Assembly (NCBI GenBank): GCA_947442625.1 | Contig: CANEWJ010000013.1 | Coordinates: 1 to 33,093, forward strand | Length of the DNA stretch: 33,093 bases | Reading direction: 5' to 3' | DNA from: Chitinophagaceae bacterium | GTDB taxonomy: Bacteria; Bacteroidota; Bacteroidia; Chitinophagales; Chitinophagaceae | Shown here: positions 25,754 to 33,093 of the stretch, one piece after another | How positions within the stretch are numbered: the first letter of the stretch is position 1 | Layout of the letters: each line of letters begins with the position of its first letter | Notes under the pieces: generated by a model | Databases searched by the model: none | What the model was told of the DNA's origin: nothing | Seen by the model: only the letters and a program-made list of their open reading frames with translations | Translations under genes and position numbers: made by a program

Positions 25754-26628
25754 ATAGGATCTTGTTCGGTGATAACCAATTTTTTGGGGTCAACCATGTT
25801 TCTGATGAAAAGGCCAGGCAACAGTCAATGCGCTTCAAGGAGGATAAATCCATTTTGCAAACCTTAGACATTGCCATCGAAGAAGGCTGCAACACTTTTA
25901 TGTGCACTACACATGACAGGATGTTGAACATTGCCAATATGATCAGAAATGATGCTGAAAAGTATGATAACTTTCAGATTTATCCATGTCTTCCTTATGC
26001 CCATAAATATGCCAACGCCGTCACTGAGTTGGGAATATTGGGTACCATCAAACAATATGTTCCTGGTAATTTCATTGGATCGCTTTTCAAGGGGGGATAC
26101 GCAATGGTTTCAAAAGACCATGTTAAAATGATGGAGTTGATGATTGATGCTGAATTGAAAATGTTCAAGGGTATTTCGACACCAGTCATCTTTTTGCAGA
26201 ATGTAATCACAGATTTATTGCTGGGATTGGGCATGAAAGATTTGCTCAAAGCATTTGATCAGTATATCCGAAGAAAGTACAATGCAGAACCTGGATATAT
26301 TACCATGAATATGCCCAAGCTTGTTGAAATGCTTGCCAGCCAGGGGATATACCATCCCATTGTTAGTTCTTCAATCAATTACGAAGGTTTTAGGATGTCT
26401 GGGGGTATAGGCTTGTATGAGCAGGCCTTAAAATCAGGAAGGGTTAGGGCCATTGCCATGCAGGTTTTTTCTGGTGGTGCCACCTCGGCTGAAAAAGCCT
26501 TGGAGTATGTTTGTTCCCTTCCAAATGTTGAGTCAATTCTCTTTGGAGCCTCTTCAAAAGAGAATATTCAGCAGACTGTTTCTTTGATTAACCATTACGA
26601 TAAGAAATATCATTACAAAACAGCCTAG
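25750..26628 (+). CDS. Aldo/keto-reductase-like TIM-barrel protein of unknown function
   Basis: A 292-residue protein whose C-terminal part resembles aldo/keto reductases: MQVFSGGATSAEKALEYVCS followed by LPNVESILFGASSKENIQQT corresponds to the cofactor-binding end of that barrel. The N-terminal ILFGDNQFFGVNHVSDEKA resembles the family start. The strand that normally carries the catalytic Asp and Tyr (FDTA...Y) reads CNTFMCTTHDRML, so both residues seem missing. A non-redox role, or unusual chemistry, is therefore possible. The assignment by fold is moderately secure; function is unknown. It starts in a 4-nt overlap with the oxidoreductase and lies 24 nt before the wecB-like gene. It should act on the same sugar pathway. 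Confidence 0.68.
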   Translation: MNRILFGDNQFFGVNHVSDEKARQQSMRFKEDKSILQTLDIAIEEGCNTFMCTTHDRMLNIANMIRNDAEKYDNFQIYPCLPYAHKYANAVTELGILGTIKQYVPGNFIGSLFKGGYAMVSKDHVKMMELMIDAELKMFKGISTPVIFLQNVITDLLLGLGMKDLLKAFDQYIRRKYNAEPGYITMNMPKLVEMLASQGIYHPIVSSSINYEGFRMSGGIGLYEQALKSGRVRAIAMQVFSGGATSAEKALEYVCSLPNVESILFGASSKENIQQTVSLINHYDKKYHYKTA

Positions 26629-26652
26629 ACGTTCATCTTTTAATTCCATTTT

Positions 26653-27771
26653 ATGTTGATAACTATAGTAGCAGGAGCAAGGCCTAATTTCATGAAAATT
26701 GCTCCCATTATCAAGGCCATCAATAAAAGCCAGGCACAGGGTAAAAACATTCATTTTCGCATTGTTCACACCGGGCAGCATTTTGATGCCAGGATGAGCA
26801 GCGAAATATTTACACAACTTGAAATCCCTGAACCCGACAACAATCTTGGCGCCGGTGGAGGGTCACAGGCCCAGCAAACGGCTGCCATCATGGTTGGATT
26901 TGAAGCTGAACTACTGGCACATAAGCCTGATCTTGTATTGGTTGTTGGAGATGTCACTTCATCAATGGCATGTACGATTGTAGCAAAGAAGATGCAAATA
27001 GATGTAGTACATGTTGAAGCAGGCATCAGGTCTGGTGACATGCACATGCCCGAAGAAATCAACAGAATATTGACCGATTCCGTATGTGACCATTTTTTTA
27101 CCACTTCCCAGCACGCCTCGGATAATTTAAAAACCATTGGAATTCCTTCATTTAAAATTCATTTTGTTGGGAATACCATGATTGATACACTGCTTCAGAA
27201 CATTGATAAGATCAAGTCTCCTTTAGATGTCGGTATTTCATCTTTGAAAAAAGGTGCCTATCTTTTGTTAACCCTTCACCGGCCATCCAATGTTGATGAC
27301 CCAGTAAAACTGCAAAGAATACTTGCGGCAATTGTCTCGAGCAGATCAAGTCTTCCAATTGTTTTTCCTGTTCATCCGCGTACAAGAAAAGTACTGGACA
27401 GCATGCAATTCAATCCCAAAGAATTGATTTTGCTCGAACCCCAGCCTTATCTTGAGTTCATCTACCTGATAAAAAATGCCAGGGGTATCATAACCGATTC
27501 GGGTGGAATTACTGAAGAAGCAACAGTATTGAATATTCCTTGCATTACCATGCGCAATTCAACGGAGAGGCCTGAAACTGTTTTGGATGGCACCAATGAG
27601 TTGGTGGGAGATGATCTTTTCCTTCTCTCCAAGCTCATCCATAAAATTGTGATCGGAAATTGGAAGACAGGGGTCATACCAGATTTATGGGATGGCAAAA
27701 CTTCAGAGCGTATCGTAGATGTTTTGATTCAGCATTACTCAAGTCCAACTTTTGCTGCTCTTGTGCATTGA
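26653..27771 (+). CDS. wecB: UDP-N-acetylglucosamine 2-epimerase (non-hydrolysing)
   Basis: A 372-residue WecB-type enzyme that interconverts UDP-GlcNAc and UDP-ManNAc in the cytoplasm. Blocks seen: GARPNFMKIAPI (N-terminus), HTGQHFD, VVGDVTSSMACTIVAKK with the catalytic Asp, HVEAGIRSGDMHMPEEINRI with two catalytic glutamates, LTLHRPSNVDDP with the catalytic His, and DSGGITEEATVLNIPCITMR. HRPSN departs from the usual HRxEN. No UDP-ManNAc dehydrogenase (wecC) is adjacent in the window, so UDP-ManNAc may be used directly or passed to the neighbouring oxidoreductase. It starts 24 nt after the aldo/keto-reductase-like gene and lies 22 nt before the WcaJ-like gene. Confidence 0.93.
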   Translation: MLITIVAGARPNFMKIAPIIKAINKSQAQGKNIHFRIVHTGQHFDARMSSEIFTQLEIPEPDNNLGAGGGSQAQQTAAIMVGFEAELLAHKPDLVLVVGDVTSSMACTIVAKKMQIDVVHVEAGIRSGDMHMPEEINRILTDSVCDHFFTTSQHASDNLKTIGIPSFKIHFVGNTMIDTLLQNIDKIKSPLDVGISSLKKGAYLLLTLHRPSNVDDPVKLQRILAAIVSSRSSLPIVFPVHPRTRKVLDSMQFNPKELILLEPQPYLEFIYLIKNARGIITDSGGITEEATVLNIPCITMRNSTERPETVLDGTNELVGDDLFLLSKLIHKIVIGNWKTGVIPDLWDGKTSERIVDVLIQHYSSPTFAALVH

Positions 27772-27793
27772 ACATTGATGAAAAAAATATCCC

Positions 27794-29185
27794 ATGAACA
27801 CCGAATTCAGAAAATCACTTAGTGTAATTTTAGTCTTGATGGATCTTGCGGCCATCAATTTTGCTTGGCTGATCACTTATTTTTATTTTTTGACGAATGA
27901 AATCATCCAGACAAATAATCTTTTCTATTCTTTTGCTTTTTTTGTCAATTTTATTTGGATAACACTCAGTCTGGCAGTTTCTCTCTACGATGAAAAAGTG
28001 GTCAATGCATTTGAGTCTTTTTCTCAAAAAACAGCCCAGGTCTATTTTTTAGGTTTGACAATCATCATCCTTATTCTGCTATATGCTGCTGAGTTGAACA
28101 ATATCTTGGTGCAGTTGATCTATTTTTCTTTCTTTGCCCTTTTGGGAATTTCTGCCAATCGATTATTTTATTTGGGGATCAAAAAATACCTCACCCAACA
28201 ACATGATATGGTCAACAGGGTGCTGATCCTTGGCTTTAATGATACGGCTAAAAAATTGGCGAAATACCTTGAAGAGGATGGATTGAACACGCAGCTCATG
28301 GGGTTTGTAGAAAACGAGGAAAACATGAATGAGTTGACTACTTATCCAGTGTACGCCAATATCGAAAATGCAGTAAATGTTGCAAAACAGTTGAATGTAC
28401 ATGAAATATTTTCAACCATCACGCCAGAGCAAAACGATATCATTTATCGCTTGATCAGGGATTCTGAAGAGCAATGTATGCGATTTAAAGTGGTGCCAAG
28501 CCTTTCCAGTCATGTAAACAGGGACGTTGTGATTGACTTCATCAAGGATCTGCCTGTATTATCCATGAGGGCTGACCCACTTGAAGATGTGGGCAACAGG
28601 ATGAAGAAAAGAATGTTTGATGTTTTCATCAGTGGCTTGGTCATTATATTCATCTTAACATGGTTAATTCCTCTGGTTGCACTGTTTATTTTTCTTGATT
28701 CAAGAGGCCCCGTTTTTTTTACCCAATTGAGAACCGGGCTAACGGATAATCCATTCTTTTGTTATAAGTTCAGAACAATGAGGGTCAACAATGAGTCTGA
28801 TTCAAAGCAAGCCACCAAACATGACAGCAGGGTTACCAGATTAGGGGCTTTTTTGCGTAAAACAAGCATAGATGAATTTCCTCAGTTTTTCAATGTTTTC
28901 CGCGGGGAAATGAGTTTGGTAGGTCCAAGGCCACACATGCTTAAGCATACGTCTGAGTATTCCAAATTTGTTGATCATTATATGATCAGGCAAATGTTGA
29001 AACCAGGGATTACGGGTTGGGCACAGGTCAATGGACTGAGGGGCGAAATATCAAATCCAATTCAAATTCAACAAAGAGTGGCCAGTGATTTATGGTATCT
29101 GGAACATTGGAGCATTTGGCTGGATATTAAAATCATGTTTCTCACTTTCTACAAGGTATTTGCGGGAGACAAGCATGCATATTAG
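27794..29185 (+). CDS. Polyprenyl glycosylphosphotransferase (WcaJ-like), initiating enzyme
   Basis: A 463-residue inner-membrane enzyme that transfers a sugar-1-phosphate from a nucleotide sugar to undecaprenyl phosphate, the first step of repeat-unit assembly. Four hydrophobic segments lie in the first 125 residues, followed by a soluble Rossmann-like domain (about 140-245). A further membrane helix follows (VFISGLVIIFILTWLIPLVA). The catalytic transferase domain has GPVFFTQLRTGLTDNPFFCY, KFRTMRVN, KTSIDEFPQFFNVFRGEM, SLVGPRPHM and KPGITGWAQVNGLRGE. It is the last gene of the cluster, though such genes often come early. The sugar is unknown; Glc-1-P or a HexNAc-1-P are both possible. A strong hairpin follows its stop codon. 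Confidence 0.93.
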   Translation: MNTEFRKSLSVILVLMDLAAINFAWLITYFYFLTNEIIQTNNLFYSFAFFVNFIWITLSLAVSLYDEKVVNAFESFSQKTAQVYFLGLTIIILILLYAAELNNILVQLIYFSFFALLGISANRLFYLGIKKYLTQQHDMVNRVLILGFNDTAKKLAKYLEEDGLNTQLMGFVENEENMNELTTYPVYANIENAVNVAKQLNVHEIFSTITPEQNDIIYRLIRDSEEQCMRFKVVPSLSSHVNRDVVIDFIKDLPVLSMRADPLEDVGNRMKKRMFDVFISGLVIIFILTWLIPLVALFIFLDSRGPVFFTQLRTGLTDNPFFCYKFRTMRVNNESDSKQATKHDSRVTRLGAFLRKTSIDEFPQFFNVFRGEMSLVGPRPHMLKHTSEYSKFVDHYMIRQMLKPGITGWAQVNGLRGEISNPIQIQQRVASDLWYLEHWSIWLDIKIMFLTFYKVFAGDKHAY

Positions 29186-29186
29186 C

Positions 29187-29214
29187 AAAAAAAGGCCGGT
29201 TTGATAACCGGCCT
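29187..29214 (-). terminator. Strong intrinsic terminator, convergent genes
   Basis: A perfect 9-bp stem, AGGCCGGTT (29193-29201) and AACCGGCCT (29206-29214), with a TGAT loop. Seven A residues precede it on the plus strand (29187-29193), giving a T-run after the hairpin on the minus strand. It is therefore a textbook Rho-independent terminator for the minus-strand beta-helix gene. It may also slow transcription leaving the exopolysaccharide cluster from the other side. Confidence 0.88.
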
Positions 29215-29241
29215 CGTGTAAGTGCTACTAGCATTGGATGA

Positions 29242-31290
29242 TCAGAGCTTCAAGACTTTGTATGTTTTAGTGGTGCCTCCAATGGTCACCTTCGCATAAT
29301 AGTAACCAGAAGGGAAACTATTTCCAAAAGAATAGGTAGTATAGGCATCACCTTTCACACTGTAGACAAGGTTCCCGTTTGTATTGAAAACATTGATGTA
29401 AACGGGGTAGTTGCTATGGTAGCGGTAGATGCTTACTTTGAAAAAATTAGTCGTTGGGTTGGGGTATACACTTGCGCTGAATTTTACACTGGTGGTTACC
29501 ACAGGTGCTACATAAGCTGCAATGGTAATTGATTGACCAACAATGCAACCTTTGTTGTCTTTTGCATTAACAGCATATGTTCCCGCCAATACATTTGAAA
29601 ACACATTTGAAGTTTGATATGCTCCATTATTGATATTAAAGGTGTAGGGTGATATGCCACCAGATGCACTGACAGTGATGCTGGTGCTTCCACCTTCGCT
29701 GGTGATTGCGCCTGATGTGAGTGAGGCTGCGATCGCTGTTGGCTGCACTACAGCAATAGTTACGGAATCTTTCAATCCTTTGGAGTCGGTCACGAAGTAT
29801 TTGTAGTTCCCTGCACCTACGGTAAAACTACCGATTCCTGTGTAAGGGGAGGTTCCACCAGTGGCAGAAACCACAACAGTTGTTATTCCACCGTTACAAT
29901 TGATTGATCCGGCTGATGCCAATGCATCCAATGGTATGGCTGGTGGAGTTACAACTGCAGTACTTGCATACTCCAGTATTCCTGCGTCTGGATTTCCACT
30001 GATTGCATTTCCAGCAAAATCCTTACTCAATCCTACGTTTGTTCCAAAGTTTATTGCAGCAGATGTGCTCGGTAGTGCATAGTTCCAATCAGCCGGTGCC
30101 CCAGCAACACTTGTGAACAGGCTTGCATTGGTGCTCAACAATTCGCTGCTGTTCAGCGTAATGCCCAATGAGCCGGATGCCATGCGGAATATGTTGTTTG
30201 AATGCACCATTTGGCCACTGTTGAACTTGCTGCTGGCGAAATTATTCCCCGACGACAACCAAAAAATATTGTTCTTTACCACGACCATTCCGGCAGATCC
30301 TGTTCCGGCCATCCAGAACATCACACCAGGTTGGGAATATTGCTTGACGGTTTCTACAACCGTGTTGTTATAATACTGCAGGTTGTTGACTGTCACGGAA
30401 AAAGTAGCTCCATTCTGGTATACGCCAATGATTCCGCAGTTGATGATCTTGTTGTAGGCCACAATATTGTTTTGTGCTGTTCCGCCAGTGCTACTTCCAA
30501 TTTCCATAAAGCCATTACAATTGACAGCAGTATTGTTCATGATTTTGTTGTTGTTCATGGTTGCACCAAACAATTCGACAGCACCTCCATCATATCCATA
30601 GTCATAGCTCAACGCCCAACATTCCTCAAAACGATTGTTGGATATATTGTTATTTGAACTGCCGATTACCATAGGGTTTGCGCCATAGTCGTCATCTGGA
30701 TTAACTGATACAGGGGTATTCCTAACCATGCGCATGTTGTGCATGTAGTTTCCAGTGATGGTTGTGTTATCAGACCCAGCCAGCACTGAAATGCCAACAC
30801 CAACCAATGAAATGTCACAGTTACTAACCGTACAGTTGGGTGAGTTTTCGATGTTGATGGCATAACTGATTTTTGCCTGTACCGTGTGGTCTGTAGTGCT
30901 GATGGAATTGTCTATGATTTTGATACCATTGATCACAATGTACTGCTTGTTGTAGATGTAGATGATGTCTGTAATGGCATTGTTGAACTCTGGCAGATTT
31001 CCTGTACCATAGTTGGAGTAAACAATTGGGGCTGAAGCCGAACCCGACCTTGAAATCGTCAAGCGTCCGGAGAAAGATTGCCCGCGTTTGAACAAAACAC
31101 TATCGCCCGGATTCAACAATGTCGTTCCACTGTTGACCTGTGCCATTGTTTTCCATGGGAAAGCCAATGAACCATTGGCCGTGGTTGCAGTAGATGAAGG
31201 GTCTACGTAATAATTGGTAGCAAATAAAGGAGTGTTTGAAAGCCCGATCAGGGCCACAACCATCAGTACAAATGTTGAAAGTGTTTTCAT
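29242..31290 (-). CDS. T9SS-secreted parallel beta-helix protein
   Basis: A 682-residue secreted protein. The signal peptide is about residues 1-24 (MKTLSTFVLMVVALIGLSNT). NYYVDPSSTATTANGSLAFPWKTMAQVNSG and GDSVLFKRGQSFSGRLTI are the start of a right-handed parallel beta-helix of the pectate-lyase/polysaccharide-degrading type. Helix turns with Asn-rich NNNKIMNNTAVNC continue to about residue 440. Then follow two SprB-like repeats (about 460-603), with VVVSATGGTSPYTGIGSF and ITVSASGGISPYTFNINNGA. The T9SS type-A sorting domain (about 605-682) has SVYPNPTTNFFKVSI, VFNTNGNLVY and SGYYYAKVTI. The fold is common in polysaccharide lyases and epimerases; catalytic residues were not identified. It faces the exopolysaccharide cluster and could bind or cleave its product. 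Confidence 0.85.
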   Translation of the reverse strand: MKTLSTFVLMVVALIGLSNTPLFATNYYVDPSSTATTANGSLAFPWKTMAQVNSGTTLLNPGDSVLFKRGQSFSGRLTISRSGSASAPIVYSNYGTGNLPEFNNAITDIIYIYNKQYIVINGIKIIDNSISTTDHTVQAKISYAINIENSPNCTVSNCDISLVGVGISVLAGSDNTTITGNYMHNMRMVRNTPVSVNPDDDYGANPMVIGSSNNNISNNRFEECWALSYDYGYDGGAVELFGATMNNNKIMNNTAVNCNGFMEIGSSTGGTAQNNIVAYNKIINCGIIGVYQNGATFSVTVNNLQYYNNTVVETVKQYSQPGVMFWMAGTGSAGMVVVKNNIFWLSSGNNFASSKFNSGQMVHSNNIFRMASGSLGITLNSSELLSTNASLFTSVAGAPADWNYALPSTSAAINFGTNVGLSKDFAGNAISGNPDAGILEYASTAVVTPPAIPLDALASAGSINCNGGITTVVVSATGGTSPYTGIGSFTVGAGNYKYFVTDSKGLKDSVTIAVVQPTAIAASLTSGAITSEGGSTSITVSASGGISPYTFNINNGAYQTSNVFSNVLAGTYAVNAKDNKGCIVGQSITIAAYVAPVVTTSVKFSASVYPNPTTNFFKVSIYRYHSNYPVYINVFNTNGNLVYSVKGDAYTTYSFGNSFPSGYYYAKVTIGGTTKTYKVLKL

Positions 31291-31429
31291 GTTTGTTTTT
31301 TTTAGGGGGTGGATTGGATGTTAAAACCAATGGCTAAATAATCGTTTAATTCTGTCTTAGTGAAAAATGAATTTTTAAAAAATGATGGATATTGTTTTTG
31401 CCCATGATCTTTATACATCAGTGAACATG

Positions 31430-31437
31430 CAAAGGTA
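31430..31437 (-). promoter_or_regulatory. Predicted -7 promoter element for the beta-helix gene
   Basis: CAAAGGTA on the plus strand reads TACCTTTG on the minus strand, a perfect TAnnTTTG -7 element followed by CA as in many Bacteroidota promoters. It lies about 140 nt upstream of the ATG at 31290, implying a leader of about 135 nt. No clear TTG -33 element is present at the expected distance. Confidence 0.45.
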
Positions 31438-31541
31438 ACGTCACATTACACTAAAATGTTATGTGATAAATGCTAAAAAGAACAGCGGGATGCATTATTT
31501 AATTTGTCGTCAATACAATGTGCTAAAACCTGAATAATGTT

Positions 31542-31559
31542 TATACCTGAAGGGGTATA
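31542..31559. promoter_or_regulatory. Operator 1 of the HipB-like regulator
   Basis: TATACC-N6-GGTATA palindrome. Its core ATACC-N6-GGTAT is repeated exactly in operator 2, with centres 39 bp apart. The architecture resembles the HipB operator (TATCC-N8-GGATA) but with a shorter spacer and a different half-site. Confidence 0.6.
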
Positions 31560-31581
31560 CATCACCAAGAAACCAAAAATC

Positions 31582-31597
31582 ATACCCGAAAAGGTAT
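31582..31597. promoter_or_regulatory. Operator 2 of the HipB-like regulator
   Basis: ATACC-N6-GGTAT palindrome ending three bases before the ATG of the small regulator at 31601. Placed there, a bound protein would cover the start region and block transcription. Repeats operator 1. Confidence 0.6.
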
Positions 31598-31600
31598 ACC

Positions 31601-31807
31601 ATGAACACAAGTAAGTTTGTAAAAGGAAAACGGAAACAACTCAAGCTTTCTCAAGCTGAATTGGCGATGCGCGTTCATGTTGGGCTGCGCTTTATCAGGG
31701 AGTTAGAACAGGGTAAAAAGACCCTGAGGATGGACAAGGTCAACCAGGTACTGAATTTTCTTGGCTATGAACTAGGGCCTGTTGAAACGGATAAAGTGGA
31801 AGCATAA
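31601..31807 (+). CDS. HipB-like XRE-family transcriptional regulator
   Basis: A 68-residue helix-turn-helix protein. The body has KRKQLKLSQAELAMRVHVGL, then RFIRELEQGKKTLRMDKVNQ and VLNFLGYELG, which matches the HipB/y4mF-type family. In that family the protein is the antitoxin and autorepressor of a hipBA unit. Here no hipA-like kinase follows: the next gene, 44 nt later, encodes an M16 protease. Two copies of one palindrome sit directly upstream, which supports autoregulation. It may be the remnant of a toxin-antitoxin unit or a stand-alone regulator. No partner gene is visible in the window. Confidence 0.82.
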   Translation: MNTSKFVKGKRKQLKLSQAELAMRVHVGLRFIRELEQGKKTLRMDKVNQVLNFLGYELGPVETDKVEA

Positions 31808-31825
31808 GATGCAGATTTTGATCCT

Positions 31826-31833
31826 TATATTTG
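31826..31833 (+). promoter_or_regulatory. Predicted -7 element upstream of the M16 protease gene
   Basis: TATATTTG is a perfect TAnnTTTG element 18 nt before the ATG at 31852. No TTG -33 element is found at the usual spacing, so support is partial. It would give the protease its own promoter, separate from the HipB-like gene. Confidence 0.4.
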
Positions 31834-31851
31834 CATCATCAAATTTACTCC

Positions 31852-33093
31852 ATGAGAAAGCATTCCACTTCGATCAGCCTTGTCATTGCTTTTTTTCTTT
31901 CCGTTTCAATTTTTGCCCAGGTTGATCCTTCATCAAAGCTTCCTTTTGATGCTAAAGTAATCACTGGCAAACTGGACAACGGTCTTACCTATTATATAAG
32001 GGAAAATAAAAAGCCAGAGAAAAAAGTGGAATTGCGCCTGGTCATCAAGGTTGGATCCATCATGGAGGATGATGATCAACAGGGTTTGGCGCACATGGCG
32101 GAACACATGGCTTTCAATGGCACAAAAAATTTCAAAAAGAATGATATTGTTTCTTACTTGCAAAGCATAGGCGTAGAATTTGGTAACGACCTGAATGCCT
32201 ATACCAGCTTTGATGAAACCGTCTATATTTTGCCCATTCCAACAGACCAATCCTCTAATCTTGAAAAAGGGTTTCAGATCCTGGAAGATTGGGCACATCA
32301 GGTGACATACCTCGATGAAGACATCAATAGCGAGCGGGCCATTATTCTTGAAGAGAGCCGCATGGGCAAAAGTGGTGAAGAGCGGATGTTCAAGAAAATC
32401 TATCCTGAGCTTTTCAAGGGCTCCAAATACGCACAGCGCCTTCCTATCGGGGTAGACAGCATCATCAAAACATTTAATCCCGATGCCATCAGGCGTTTTT
32501 ACAAGGAGTGGTACAGGCCTGATCTGATGGCGGTCATCGTGGTTGGTGATATTTCAAAAGCCGATGCCATGAAATACATCAGCAAACATTTTTCATCCAT
32601 CCGCGCTGCTTCAAACAGAAAACGTGATTTTGCCAACGTCCCTGCTTACGCAGAGAACAAGGCCATGGTGGTTACCGACAAGGAAGCCACGGGGTATGAA
32701 TTTTCCATCAACTATCCTGCAACACCTTCTCAAAATCCTCAGACGATTGGTGAGTACAGGAAAGAGTTGTTGAACAATTTGTATACCTCACTATTGGGCA
32801 ACCGCCTCCGCGAATTAACGCAAAAAGAAAATCCTCCCTTTGTGTATGCTGGCGCCAATTTCGGGGGCTATGCCAAAAATTATCAATCTTTCAGCATCCA
32901 GGGCAGTACCGGAACCAACGATGTGCAAAAAGGAATTGAAGCCACCCTCGTTGAACTGGAGCGGGCAAAGCGATTTGGCTTTACTGAGCCTGAACTCGAA
33001 AGAGCCAGAAAGAATATCTTGACTGCGTATGAAAGGAGTTGGAACAACCGTGATAAAACGGAGTCAAGTCAATTTGCGGATGAATACATCAGG
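31852..33093 (+). CDS. M16 family zinc metalloprotease (3' end outside window)
   Basis: The first 414 codons of a secreted insulinase/pitrilysin-family protease. MRKHSTSISLVIAFFLSVSI and the following FAQ form the signal peptide (about 1-23). The inverted zinc motif HxxEH is HMAEH (H81, E84, H85). The third ligand is probably E161 in SERAIILEE, 76 residues after H85. IGVEFGNDLNAYTSFDETVY and YRPDLMAVIVVGDIS are typical family blocks. The family usually reads HFLEH at the zinc site, so Met-Ala is a minor variant. Full-length members in Bacteroidota have about 900 or more residues with two M16 halves; only the first half is seen. It degrades peptides in the envelope; substrate unknown. Confidence 0.93.
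   Translation, partial: MRKHSTSISLVIAFFLSVSIFAQVDPSSKLPFDAKVITGKLDNGLTYYIRENKKPEKKVELRLVIKVGSIMEDDDQQGLAHMAEHMAFNGTKNFKKNDIVSYLQSIGVEFGNDLNAYTSFDETVYILPIPTDQSSNLEKGFQILEDWAHQVTYLDEDINSERAIILEESRMGKSGEERMFKKIYPELFKGSKYAQRLPIGVDSIIKTFNPDAIRRFYKEWYRPDLMAVIVVGDISKADAMKYISKHFSSIRAASNRKRDFANVPAYAENKAMVVTDKEATGYEFSINYPATPSQNPQTIGEYRKELLNNLYTSLLGNRLRELTQKENPPFVYAGANFGGYAKNYQSFSIQGSTGTNDVQKGIEATLVELERAKRFGFTEPELERARKNILTAYERSWNNRDKTESSQFADEYIR

Larger units (their letters stand above)
31291..31600. other. 310-bp divergent intergenic region
   Basis: No gene is seen between the divergent beta-helix and HipB-like genes. The region holds a -7-like box for the minus-strand gene near 31430 and the two operators near 31542-31600, described separately. 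The rest is AT-rich with homopolymer runs and shows nothing else I can name. Confidence 0.6.

Noticed and set aside
30202-30657. 151-residue plus-strand ORF
   Set aside because: Antisense to the beta-helix gene; the repetitive Asn-rich coding creates long open frames on the other strand.

Overview
The window comes from a Bacteroidota chromosome, most likely a Chitinophagaceae/Sphingobacteriia-type relative. The evidence is two secreted proteins ending in type IX secretion (T9SS) sorting domains, a TonB-dependent receptor with an N-terminal carboxypeptidase-regulatory-like domain, several lipoproteins, few Shine-Dalgarno sequences, and promoter -7 boxes of the Bacteroidota TAnnTTTG type. The taxon is inferred from gene content only.

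Region 1 (1-4369). A partial 2,3-diketo-L-gulonate reductase-type gene runs off the left edge on the minus strand. Divergent from it is a three-gene unit: a double-ATPase KaiC homologue, a KaiB homologue and a small protein with one C-terminal membrane segment. This KaiC-KaiB-membrane unit is the most unusual part of the window. There is no KaiA gene. The three positions that match the KaiC phosphorylation sites T426/S431/T432 are all serine. Next come a possible 56-residue minus-strand ORF and a di-heme cytochrome c peroxidase lipoprotein.

Region 2 (4434-10582). Envelope genes: a YtcJ-type amidohydrolase lipoprotein, a T9SS-secreted protein and a TonB-dependent outer-membrane receptor.

Region 3 (10862-29185). 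An exopolysaccharide/capsule cluster of sixteen co-directional genes: Wza-like export lipoprotein, Wzc-like tyrosine kinase/co-polymerase, NusG-like (UpxY-type) antiterminator, polysaccharide deacetylase, Wzy-like polymerase, Wzx-like flippase, three GT4 glycosyltransferases, a hexapeptide acyltransferase, a CapK-like adenylate-forming enzyme, a DUF354 GT-B-like protein, a Gfo/Idh/MocA oxidoreductase, an aldo/keto-reductase-like protein, a UDP-GlcNAc 2-epimerase and a WcaJ-like initiating sugar-phosphate transferase. Together they cover priming, assembly, modification, flipping, polymerisation and export. A good TAnnTTTG promoter and a 12-bp direct repeat precede the cluster. A small hairpin lies just before the antiterminator gene.

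Region 4 (29193-33093). A strong hairpin with an A/T tract separates the cluster from a convergent T9SS-secreted parallel beta-helix protein that may act on the polysaccharide. Then come a solitary HipB-like regulator preceded by two matching palindromic operators, with no hipA after it, and the 5' part of an M16 zinc protease gene cut by the right edge.

I saw no tRNA, rRNA, CRISPR array or insertion sequence.
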